Under the pieces are notes generated by a model, which had not been told where the DNA came from, searched no databases, and saw only the letters and a program-made list of their open reading frames with translations. A stretch of DNA of 64,000 nucleotides. Origin: Verrucomicrobiaceae bacterium (GTDB lineage: Bacteria > Verrucomicrobiota > Verrucomicrobiia > Verrucomicrobiales > Akkermansiaceae). The position numbers were made by a program, and so were the translations under genes. Shown here in pieces: positions 18,619 to 26,366 of the stretch (position 1 is the first letter of the stretch; every line of letters starts with the position of its first letter). The stretch is from positions 62,001-126,000 of the forward strand of contig JAIXOR010000073.1 in NCBI GenBank assembly GCA_027486655.1, written 5' to 3'.

Positions 18619-18920
18619 CTAACGCAAAACCACCGGCCCGTCTTCCGGAAATGTGGGCTGCTGACCTCTCCCGGGAAGGGGTGCCATTTCCCCATCAAGG
18701 AGCGGCGGTCTCCGAACCGCCGATGCGAATGAATTGCCCATGGAATAGCTCTTCCATCCACGCATGGTCCGAACATTCGCCACGGCGGTTCGGAGACCGC
18801 CGCTCCTTGGGTGCCCGTCGTTACCAGTTTCCGAAATGGCTCTGTCAGCAACCCCGATTTTTCGGCTTTCCATGGGCCGACGGACCGTTAGCTTAGGCAT
18901 CATTCGATCTGGAATCATAT
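18619..18920. repeat. ~300-bp direct repeat, copy 2
   Basis: This is the second copy of 17548-17850, offset by 1071 bp. Its own 26-bp inverted repeat arms lie at 18697-18722 and 18783-18808 and are perfectly complementary. No gene is visible in it. Confidence 0.85.
18697..18808. repeat. Inverted repeat inside copy 2
   Basis: Two 26-bp arms, aaggagcggcgg... and its exact reverse complement, are separated by 60 nt. It is the intact version of the hairpin seen at 17626-17737. Confidence 0.75.
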
Positions 18921-19028
18921 CTCTGGATCTTTCCCATGTCCTCCCCCAAGCAAATGACTGCCCCGAACTCCTTTTCCGCCGCCTTTAGCGTTGGGCGAAG
19001 GCGGCTGCGGAAGCAGCCGAATCAAAGC

Positions 19029-19364
19029 ACCCCCACCCGCGGCCTCACCATCATGAACCTCGCCCTGCGCGGCATCGAGGCGGACTTCGGCAAGGAGCAC
19101 GCCGACACCTTCCGCACCGTCCGGCACCCCGACCTCCGCGCCGACTACTTGCTGGCCAATCCGCCCTTCAATCCCGCGCGATGCGGGACCAACTTCGACT
19201 GGGTGCAGCGCTTCATCCACCACCTCGCGCTCCACAGCATGGTCGGCTTCGTCCTCGGCAATGGCAGCATGTCCTCCAACCAGTCCGGCGAAGGCGACAT
19301 CCGCCGCGCCCTCATCGAGGCCGACCTCGCGGACTGCATGGTCGTGCGTTTATCATTAAACTAG
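19029..19364 (+). pseudogene. hsdM: hsdM fragment (type I restriction-modification methylase)
   Basis: An open frame carries part of an N6-adenine methylase: [23 protein letters not shown], the catalytic motif [19 protein letters not shown], and [29 protein letters not shown]. The N-terminal half and everything after DCMV are missing. About 25 residues between NPPFN and NFDWVQ are also deleted. Homology stops at about 19343, 31 nt before the Argonaute start. The frame runs to a stop at 19362-19364 through unrelated codons. The fragment cannot be an active methylase; it marks the left edge of the Argonaute module. Confidence 0.8.
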
Positions 19365-19373
19365 CTGAGACAA

Positions 19374-21665
19374 ATGAACACCAACCCCGCACTCGGACGC
19401 TACCTGCTCAACTGCTTCTCCGTTGATTTCTCGGTGCAATCGGTCACGGTTGCGCAGCTTCCGTGGACTGAGGAAACGGACATGCGCGAACTGAGGAAGC
19501 GTCTTGGAAATGATTGGTTCGTCCTGAGACGCGGCGACAGAATCTACGGGCTGCCTACCGTGCCAAAGCCTGCCGAGGAGTTCGCTCCAGTGACTACGGT
19601 TCTTCCGCTGACCGGTTACGATGGCCTCGATTTTATGAAAGCGAGGCTGGATGCAGCGCTTCCAAGTCTCTTGCCAGCATACCAACCCGAACGAGTCCGC
19701 CCGTTCCGCTTCCTCGCTCAGAAGGATGAGTTCGTCGCCAGCTTCGCAGCCAATCACCAACTTCCTGAAATCGTAAGACGAGGCTTTGCCATCCGCCCAC
19801 GATTTGAGTTGGATGCACGGACTATCGAATTGGTCGAAGGAGAGCTGCGAGTTGTCGTGGCGATGTCTGTGGCCATGCAGTGGGTGATTTCGGCGAGCCT
19901 GTCCGACCTCGCGAATCAGTCCGTTCAGCTTGATGGCCTCTATGTCGTCCTCAAACAGCCTCAACCCGGCGAACGCCGTCTGGTAGGCCGCATCAAAAGC
20001 GTTAATCAGGGCAACGTGGAACTTGACGAGACCATGGATGGACGAACGTCCATCGCGGCTGAACTGGTCCGTTTGGAAGGCAGTAAAGTCAGTTTCAAAC
20101 GCTGTCTGTCGCGGTTGCTCGGGGCACGCTATCGCGAATTCGAAGCGCAGCGCGACATTTGGGAGGCGAAGTTCACCAGCGGTCCTAGTTTCAACGTAGT
20201 GTTGGGAAAGTTTTCGCGGAGTTACCGAACTGTGAATCTCGGCCCTGGCATTATGGCCACTATCGGCGCAGCGATTCCGATTCATAACACCGCAGGGGCG
20301 CCAATCTATCGCGAGCTTCCTCCAGTCGAGTATTGCTTCGATGCAGCGAAGACGAAGCGAAAGACGATTTCCTGGGGCGGCTTGGTCGATTTCGGCCCCT
20401 TCGACAGCGACACGTTCGAAAAGCGGACGCCACGCATCTTGGTTGTCGTGCCGCAATCGGAGCAGAACAAAGCGGAGCAGGTGTTCGGCACTTTCCTCGA
20501 CGGTGTGCCGAACGGTCAATACCCAGTCGGCTTCGCCCGGCTGTTTAATCTTCGCCAAGTCAAATTCGACACTTGCCCGGTAGCGGACCAGCGTCTTGCG
20601 CAGAACCAACACGCTGCGGCGTATCGGGCAGCGATTGAATCTCATCTTAGCAGCGGGGCAAGCTATGATGCCGCACTCGTTGTGGTGCCCGATTTCAGCC
20701 GTCAGATGCCTGACGACCACAACCCGTTTTTGCACGCCAAGGCGCTGCTGTTGACGAATGGCATTCCTTCACAGGAGTTGCGAGTTACGACGCTCCACCA
20801 GTCGGACACATCTCTCCAATACACACTCCGAAACATCGCCGTTTCGCTTTACGCGAAGATGGACGGAGCGCCTTGGACTGTCAGTCAGCCGCGAACCTAC
20901 AACGACGAGATTGTCATTGGCATGGGCATGGCGGAGGTGGCGGGAAGCCGTGTCGAAAAGCGTCAGCGCCACATGGGCATCACCACTGTCTTCCTCGGGG
21001 ACGGCAACTTTCTCCTCTCGAACGTTTCGAAGGAATGCACATACGACGAGTATCCAGAGGTCTTGAAGGCTTCGACAAAGTCAATTCTCGCTGAGGTCAA
21101 ACGCCGCAATGGTTGGCAGCCCGGTGACCGAGTAAGGATAGTGTTTCACTCGGCCAAGCCGCTGAAAAACGTGGAGATTGACGAACTCATCGCCGAATGC
21201 GTTGCCGATGTCGCCGGGGAACAGGTTGTCGAGTTCGCGTCCCTCCAAGTCTCCCAAGACCACCCGTTCAAAATTATTGATCGATCCCAACAGGGAAAGA
21301 AATACGGCCAAACGATGAAGGGTGTTTACGCGCCCGCCCGTGGATTCGTCATGCAGCTCGGAGCCAGCACCAGACTGTTGGCGACGAACGGACCAGACCA
21401 AATCAAGCGCCCCCTCAGCCCTCTCCCTGCGCCGCTCTTGGTGCATCTGCATAAACGCTCCACGTCGAAATCGCTGGACGCTCTGACTGAGCAAATCCTC
21501 AAGTTTACCTCCATGACTTGGCGGTCCACATCTCCTGCGGCGATGCCAGTGACCATTTACTACTCCGAATTGATCGCCGAGTTGCTAGGCCGCTTCCGCA
21601 CACTCCCCGATTGGTCACCTGCACTGCTCAACACCAAGCTCCGCGCGAGCAAGTGGTTCTTATGA
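19374..21665 (+). CDS. Full-length prokaryotic Argonaute (pAgo) with catalytically dead PIWI domain
   Basis: A 763-residue protein. MID domain at ~353-505: the HAKALLLTNGIPSQELR segment (454-470) is the guide 5'-end pocket, and LRNIAVSLYAKMDGAPWTV is a hallmark of pAgos. PIWI at ~508-763: DEIVIGMGMAEV, VRIVFHSAKPLKNVEID, and FTSMTWRSTSPAAMPVTIYYSELIAELLGR. The first catalytic Asp is Gly518 (20925-20927), and the place of the third Asp reads His592-Ser593, so no slicing is expected. Residues 1-350 cover N, linker and PAZ-like regions, hence a long (long-B-like) Argonaute rather than a short APAZ-linked one. Its stop overlaps the CHAT gene start (ATGA). The start ATG follows an AT-rich stretch (19348-19362) and a weak ribosome site. 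Visibly lower GC than the flanks suggests acquisition. Confidence 0.92.
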   Translation: MNTNPALGRYLLNCFSVDFSVQSVTVAQLPWTEETDMRELRKRLGNDWFVLRRGDRIYGLPTVPKPAEEFAPVTTVLPLTGYDGLDFMKARLDAALPSLLPAYQPERVRPFRFLAQKDEFVASFAANHQLPEIVRRGFAIRPRFELDARTIELVEGELRVVVAMSVAMQWVISASLSDLANQSVQLDGLYVVLKQPQPGERRLVGRIKSVNQGNVELDETMDGRTSIAAELVRLEGSKVSFKRCLSRLLGARYREFEAQRDIWEAKFTSGPSFNVVLGKFSRSYRTVNLGPGIMATIGAAIPIHNTAGAPIYRELPPVEYCFDAAKTKRKTISWGGLVDFGPFDSDTFEKRTPRILVVVPQSEQNKAEQVFGTFLDGVPNGQYPVGFARLFNLRQVKFDTCPVADQRLAQNQHAAAYRAAIESHLSSGASYDAALVVVPDFSRQMPDDHNPFLHAKALLLTNGIPSQELRVTTLHQSDTSLQYTLRNIAVSLYAKMDGAPWTVSQPRTYNDEIVIGMGMAEVAGSRVEKRQRHMGITTVFLGDGNFLLSNVSKECTYDEYPEVLKASTKSILAEVKRRNGWQPGDRVRIVFHSAKPLKNVEIDELIAECVADVAGEQVVEFASLQVSQDHPFKIIDRSQQGKKYGQTMKGVYAPARGFVMQLGASTRLLATNGPDQIKRPLSPLPAPLLVHLHKRSTSKSLDALTEQILKFTSMTWRSTSPAAMPVTIYYSELIAELLGRFRTLPDWSPALLNTKLRASKWFL

Positions 21666-23056
21666 ACTCGGCAATGACAAATAGTTTTGGAGCCGAATTG
21701 TCGCGAATCGCGGCAAACTTGAAGGATTCCACTGTCTGGCCTTCTCCGGCGACCGGTCTTGCTCTTCAACTTCTAAAACTCTGCGGCTGTGACGAGCGCA
21801 GGACCAGTCTTCTCGGTCCAACTCCCTTTCCCGTAGGGCCTCTGGATGCCGCCCCAGCCGCCGCCGCCGCTGGATTCGCGATGGCCGTATCTGAACCTCA
21901 GCCTGAGGAACTGTTGCGCTGGCGGGAAGGCATGAAACGACTTGTGAAGCGGGAACCATTTCCACGCGACCGCCAAACCTTCGCCTACCGCCCGACAGAG
22001 TTGGTCGGGTTGGCCCTTGGCATTTCGGCAGCAGAAGACCGAAGCGGTGGGTCAGCTACATGGATTCGGTCGGTTATCCAAATTTTGCCCAGCAAAAGCC
22101 CTCCAACAAACCCGTGGGCGCTCCTGCTCTACCACTACGCCGCTGCAATTCTTGGAGTCAAATTACCGCTCGCAATTCCAGCCCGACTTTCGGAATACGA
22201 CACCACCGAGCTTGGTTTGCTGATTGCACTGCTGGCACAAGGCAGCGTGTTCAAGGCACCCGAATTTGACGCGAGTGCAGCCCAGAATGCCTTGCTCGGG
22301 CGAGTCGTAACTGAAAGCCCCATTGCTCGGGACACCGAAAGACTGGCGGCCTTGTTTGGTGCCCTTTCGCTGAGCCTAAAAACCCGGCTCTCTGCATCCA
22401 GTTCATTCACCCCAACGCTTCCAATAACCACGATCATGAAACAGAAAATCCTCTTCCTCGCCGCAAATCCGACCGGCACAACGCCATTGGCCCTCGATGA
22501 GGAATGCCGACAAATCACGGAGAAAATCAGGGCAGCCGCCCACCGTGACTCGCTGGAATTGATCACGCGTTGGGCAGTGCGCCCCGAGGACTTACTCCAG
22601 CACCTGAACGAGCACAGGCCCCACGTCGTTCATTTTAGCGGGCACGGGACTGCTACCGAGGAGATCGTGCTTCTCGACAAGGACAAGAATCCGAAGACCG
22701 TTCCAGCGCCGGCGCTAAAGCAGCTCTTCGCGACGTTGAAGGATAACATTCGTGTCGTGGTCCTGAATGCTTGCTTCTCGAAGCAACAAGCCTCCGCGAT
22801 CACTGAAGTGGTGGACTGTGCGATCGGCATGAACAAGGCCATCGGTGACGACGCAGCGATCGCGTTTGCTGCTGCATTTTATCAAGCAATCGGTTTCGGG
22901 AGGTCGGTCAAAGTCGCGTTCGAGTCAGGGAAGAGCGCCTTGATGTTGGAAGGGATTCCTGAGGAGGAGACTCCCGAACTCATTTGCAGAACGGGGGTGG
23001 ACCCAGCCGCAATCGTGTTAGTTGAATCCGACCTCGCACAGCGAAACCCCAAGTAG
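21662..23056 (+). CDS. CHAT-domain (caspase-like) protease with unknown N-terminal domain
   Basis: 464 residues, starting at the ATG that overlaps the Argonaute stop codon (ATGA). Residues ~259-450 form a CHAT domain: KQKILFLAANPTGT, VHFSGHG with catalytic His328, and VVVLNACFS with catalytic Cys371, followed by AIGMNKAIGDDAAIAFAAAFYQAI, all typical of CHAT proteases linked to bacterial conflict systems. Residues 1-258 are mostly helical and Ala/Leu-rich. I recognise no domain in them; they could bind the Argonaute or the STAND partner. An in-frame ATG at 22436 begins exactly at the CHAT domain, so a short form is possible. It sits between pAgo and the NB-ARC-PPR protein and is probably the effector. 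Confidence 0.88.
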   Translation: MNSAMTNSFGAELSRIAANLKDSTVWPSPATGLALQLLKLCGCDERRTSLLGPTPFPVGPLDAAPAAAAAGFAMAVSEPQPEELLRWREGMKRLVKREPFPRDRQTFAYRPTELVGLALGISAAEDRSGGSATWIRSVIQILPSKSPPTNPWALLLYHYAAAILGVKLPLAIPARLSEYDTTELGLLIALLAQGSVFKAPEFDASAAQNALLGRVVTESPIARDTERLAALFGALSLSLKTRLSASSSFTPTLPITTIMKQKILFLAANPTGTTPLALDEECRQITEKIRAAAHRDSLELITRWAVRPEDLLQHLNEHRPHVVHFSGHGTATEEIVLLDKDKNPKTVPAPALKQLFATLKDNIRVVVLNACFSKQQASAITEVVDCAIGMNKAIGDDAAIAFAAAFYQAIGFGRSVKVAFESGKSALMLEGIPEEETPELICRTGVDPAAIVLVESDLAQRNPK

Positions 23057-23092
23057 GCTCACCGGAGTCCGGCGCTGCTCCGCCGGTGAGCC
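23056..23092 (+). promoter_or_regulatory. Hairpin covering the start codon of the NB-ARC-PPR gene
   Basis: The arms ggctcaccgg (23056-23065) and ccggtgagcc (23083-23092) form a perfect 10-bp stem. An alternative inner pairing is ccggcg/cgccgg (23069-23074 with 23081-23086). The GTG start codon (23086-23088) lies inside the right arm. There is no T-run, so it is not a terminator. It may limit translation of the ATPase. Confidence 0.5.
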
Positions 23093-25770
23093 AGACAAGT
23101 GCGGCGGGACATCCATTGGCCGGTGCTGACGCACCCGCGAATGTGCTGGCGACGGCCATTCCGTGCTACTTGCCGGAGAGAAACCCGCACTTCCGAGGAC
23201 GCAAAGATGACATTTCGAGGTTGAGAGAATCTTTGGGCCGATCAAAATCGGTCGGGGTTACTCAGCAGGTTGCGGTTTTTGCGTCGGGAGGTGTGGGAAA
23301 ATCCTCTTTGGCGCTGGACTTCGCATGGGATTGCTTTGCTTCCAGGCCGTCAAAGTATCACGGCGGAGTGTTTTGGTGCGATTGCCGGAGCCGGGACATT
23401 TCGAGTTTGGCGGATGGACTCGCGTCACTCGCTGGACCGCTCGGTATCGCTAGTGCTGACACCAACGACCCTCTTCCAGTTGCTCAAAAAGTGCGTGAGC
23501 GGCTCACGAATGGGCCTCCGTCGCTCTTGATTCTCGATAACGTCATTGATGCGGAACAATGGAAGGATAAGGATTGGAACGCCCTCATCCCAAGCGGCAA
23601 CTGTAGTCGGTTGCTGACTACACGAGCAGAAACTGTGGGAGACCAACGCGTTCCCATGCTCAGTCTGGATTGCCTTTCGGAGGCAGACGCGCGTGAACTC
23701 CTGCATTCTTATCGTCAAGACGTATGCCTCGAAGTGAAAGATGATTCGGTGAAGCGCATCATCGAATGGTTCGGCGGGCTGGCGATCGGTTTAACGGTAG
23801 TGGGCATTTACCTCGGAATTCACACCTCTGTCACATGGGATGCCTACTGGACGAGCCTGAATAAAAAGGGCTTTGATGCAGTGCGGGATACTGAGGATCT
23901 CGCTGCGCCGGCTGACTACGCCAATCGCGTGGACGCTGTTATTGACGATGTTTTCCGTTCCCTCACTCCGGCTGAGCGACGAACGCTATTCTACATCTCG
24001 ATATTGCCGGGTGAGGATGTGAGCGACCGTTGGCTTATTGAGCTGCTCACCGACGACCTAAATGCCCGAAAGATTGCAGGCAGTGTGCCTCCGGGATACT
24101 CGTCACTCCCTGAGGCGGTCTTTGCGCGATTGATGCGACGGGGAATACTCCTTCGATTGATTGAAACAACCACGCGTAAGACGGTCTTTCTGCATCAGGT
24201 CGTCCGGGAAAGGCTTCGCGAGTTATTGAAGCTGGAACATTCACTTAGCCGGGAACTGTCTGCCCACGTGCGACAACTTGCGACCAGACTTTACCACCGA
24301 TCCAGGGAGTGGACCCGGGCAATTGCGGAATCTGCAAATCTGGTAGAAGCCCAGAAGCTTTTGACCTCCATGGTCACCGCCGAGTTCGACCCGGATGTTT
24401 ACACCTTTACCGCACTCCTATCGAAAGCGGCCACATTCGATGAGGCAAAGGCGGTCTTTAACCAAATGAAGGGTGCAGGGCACAAGCCGACCTTCTTTAC
24501 GTTCAACACGTTGCTTACGAAGGCCGAAACCTACGCGGATGCTAAGGTTGTCGTGGCGCAAATGAAGGAGGCGGGCGAGAAGCCCGATGAATTCACATTC
24601 AATACGCTATTGTGGAAGGTAGGAGACTTCCAAGAAGCTGAGACCGTTATTGTGCAGATGGAGGCGGCGGGTGTGGAACTCAACGCTCGCACCTTCAATC
24701 GCTTGCTGTCGTTGGCGAGAACCTTTGACGAATCGATGGCTATCCTCGGTGAAATGCGGAGCAGAGACTTCAGACCTCAATTGTATTTTGTTCGCAATCT
24801 GATGTGGTCAGCACGCACCTATGAACAGGCGCAAGCAGTCGCTGCCGAGATTGAGGCAGCCGGCGGAAACCTAGGTGAACTCCAATTCAAAGCCTTATTG
24901 TCGAAAGCTACAACCGATGAGCAGATCGATGCCGTGGTTTCGCGCGGAGAGCGGGCGGGCTTTCCGCTCAAGCTCCGAGCATTGAATCGAAGATTGAGAA
25001 CCGCCGAATCGTTCAAGGATGCCATGGGAATGTTTGTGCGTTTGCTGGAGTCCGGCCAGAAACCGATCTGGCATACATTCCGGGGTTTGTTCACTCATGC
25101 AAAGAGCAAAGAGGAGATTCTAGCAATCGCGCACCAAATGCAGGCTGCTGGCGTGCAGCCGAAGGAAGCCAATTTGATGAAGATGTTGTTGAAGACGAGA
25201 ACTGAAGGAGAGGCACAATCAGTTATCGCCACACTGGAATCAGCTGGCATTCGGATATGGGGGAATAACATGAAGTCGGCGTTGCCAGCGGCAGTAAATT
25301 ATCCAGAGGCCAAGAGAATGATTGAGGAGATGCTGGCCAAGGACGAAAAGCCCAGTGTTGTTCAGTTTACATCGCTATTTTCGCAGCACGAGGGTTTGCC
25401 GCACGTTGAAGAAATCCTTGGTTGGTATTACGGGCTTCCGTATCACCCTTCCGACCCACTGAACGCATTGGTGGCGAGCCTGAGGGCGCTTGGGCGAGTT
25501 GGTGAGGCTATGACCGTCGTGCTGCAGCACCCACATCTCTCGGCGGGGCAACGGTTGATGCGCGAGTTTCAGGATGATGCACGAACACTCTTCCAATCCG
25601 CCAAGACAAAGGATCCGACCCATCCAACCGCCGACCTAGCCCTTGGAATTCTTGCGATGGAAACAAACAGACTAAATGAGGCAAAAGCACATTTCGAAGA
25701 AGCCCTTCTGCGAGCCAGACATCCCAAGAAGATTGAGACGATTCAATCGAAGCTCAAGCTTCTGGGTTGA
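23086..25770 (+). CDS. NB-ARC (STAND) ATPase with twelve 32-residue PPR-like repeats
   Basis: 894 residues from a GTG start; no ATG lies upstream in frame after the stop at 23023. Residues ~35-400 are an NB-ARC module: FRGRKDDISRLR, Walker A SGGVGKSSLA (Lys72), Walker B SLLILDN (146-152), SRLLTTRAE, GGLAIGL (the GLPLAL motif), and a winged-helix region ending FLHQVVRERL. Residues 407-790 are twelve consecutive 32-residue repeats, phase 407, 439, 471 ... 759 with no gap. Their consensus is FTFNTLLxKAxTFxEAxxVxxQMxxAGxKPxx, which is pentatricopeptide-like but 3 residues shorter than the canonical 35. A TPR-like pair closes the protein. In organelles PPR arrays bind RNA; in STAND proteins such arrays usually sense a ligand. 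It is likely the sensor or oligomerising scaffold for the CHAT protease. Confidence 0.9.
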   Translation: MSQTSAAGHPLAGADAPANVLATAIPCYLPERNPHFRGRKDDISRLRESLGRSKSVGVTQQVAVFASGGVGKSSLALDFAWDCFASRPSKYHGGVFWCDCRSRDISSLADGLASLAGPLGIASADTNDPLPVAQKVRERLTNGPPSLLILDNVIDAEQWKDKDWNALIPSGNCSRLLTTRAETVGDQRVPMLSLDCLSEADARELLHSYRQDVCLEVKDDSVKRIIEWFGGLAIGLTVVGIYLGIHTSVTWDAYWTSLNKKGFDAVRDTEDLAAPADYANRVDAVIDDVFRSLTPAERRTLFYISILPGEDVSDRWLIELLTDDLNARKIAGSVPPGYSSLPEAVFARLMRRGILLRLIETTTRKTVFLHQVVRERLRELLKLEHSLSRELSAHVRQLATRLYHRSREWTRAIAESANLVEAQKLLTSMVTAEFDPDVYTFTALLSKAATFDEAKAVFNQMKGAGHKPTFFTFNTLLTKAETYADAKVVVAQMKEAGEKPDEFTFNTLLWKVGDFQEAETVIVQMEAAGVELNARTFNRLLSLARTFDESMAILGEMRSRDFRPQLYFVRNLMWSARTYEQAQAVAAEIEAAGGNLGELQFKALLSKATTDEQIDAVVSRGERAGFPLKLRALNRRLRTAESFKDAMGMFVRLLESGQKPIWHTFRGLFTHAKSKEEILAIAHQMQAAGVQPKEANLMKMLLKTRTEGEAQSVIATLESAGIRIWGNNMKSALPAAVNYPEAKRMIEEMLAKDEKPSVVQFTSLFSQHEGLPHVEEILGWYYGLPYHPSDPLNALVASLRALGRVGEAMTVVLQHPHLSAGQRLMREFQDDARTLFQSAKTKDPTHPTADLALGILAMETNRLNEAKAHFEEALLRARHPKKIETIQSKLKLLG

Positions 25771-25792
25771 TTGAATCAACGCAGTTTTGAGC

Positions 25793-25876
25793 GGCTTCAC
25801 CGGCTCGCCCATCGAGAAGACGGACGCGAATACGCGTGCGGTCATTGACGATTACATTTCCATCTACGACATCCAG
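25793..25876 (+). pseudogene. hsdR: hsdR fragment (type I restriction subunit)
   Basis: Twenty-eight codons read [17 protein letters not shown] then [10 protein letters not shown], which is the conserved helicase-domain segment of HsdR ([28 protein letters not shown] type). No start codon or continuation exists. It lies 22 nt after the NB-ARC-PPR stop and 8 nt before the acnB-derived repeat. Together with the hsdM fragment it brackets the Argonaute module. Confidence 0.75.
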
Positions 25877-25977
25877 TGCCATTCGGGTCAGAGTATACAG
25901 ATTCACATGACGACTTCAATTTTGTGAAGCCGAGAGCACTCGGTAACTTGCACGCTGACGGTCACGGGCCGTAAACC

Positions 25978-26012
25978 AAAAAGCCGTCCGCTTCGTGCAG
26001 GGACGGCTTTTG
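25978..26012. terminator. Bidirectional terminator hairpin (repeat copy 1)
   Basis: The stem aaagccgtcc/ggacggcttt is flanked by A on the left and T on the right, so it can work on either strand. It is duplicated at 27140-27171. Confidence 0.65.
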
Positions 26013-26037
26013 GGAAATGATCGGACGTTGGGAAGTA

Positions 26038-26246
26038 TCAACCCGCCACCAGCTCCTTCACCGGAGGAGCTAAGATGGTGAGGTCGATGCCTTCGACGGC
26101 GGTTTTGTATTCCTCCAGGCTTGGGGTGCGGCCGAGGACGGCGGAGAGGACGACGACCGGGGTGGAGGAGAGCAGGGACTCGCCTTTTTTCCGATCCGAG
26201 TCTTCCACGACGCGGCCTTGGAAGAGGCGGGTGGAGGTGACCATGA
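26038..26246 (-). pseudogene. acnB: Duplicated C-terminal fragment of acnB
   Basis: It encodes the same C-terminus as the intact acnB (STRLFQGRVVEDSDRKKGES ... PPVKELVAG) with only two or three residue changes near the end. The homology starts at the codon matching the VMATSTRLF region of acnB and nothing upstream is acnB-like. It has no function as an enzyme. It is the left half of the repeat pair that brackets the toxin-antitoxin genes. Confidence 0.85.
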
Positions 26247-26366
26247 TAGAGAAATGGTTCGGTTTCCGCTGCATTCTCGTCGGAGGCAACGGAGCTATTC
26301 CGCTTTGGCTTGGACAGCGAATTGAGGCGTGAACTCAGACGGGATGATGCTTCGATTCCTATAGGA

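Larger units (their letters stand above)
25885..26246. repeat. ~360-bp direct repeat, copy 1 (partial acnB 3' end plus downstream region)
   Basis: It matches 27046-27406, starting gggtcagagta and ending at the ccatga of the acnB tail, with scattered substitutions. It holds a terminator hairpin and a truncated copy of the last ~68 acnB codons. The two copies flank higBA. Confidence 0.85.

Noticed and set aside
17539-19373. CRISPR-like array in the repeat-rich region
   Set aside because: There are only two long direct repeats with internal palindromes, no regular short repeats or spacers, and no cas genes.
19374-21665. Reading the Argonaute as a short SPARTA-type pAgo or as PIWI-RE
   Set aside because: It has ~350 residues before the MID domain, no APAZ/TIR/SIR2 partner beside it, and typical pAgo motifs rather than PIWI-RE ones; a long, inactive pAgo fits better.
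26038-26289. Short minus-strand frame beginning MPPTRMQRK
   Set aside because: Not a gene: it is the duplicated acnB C-terminus with random upstream codons; annotated as a pseudogene fragment.
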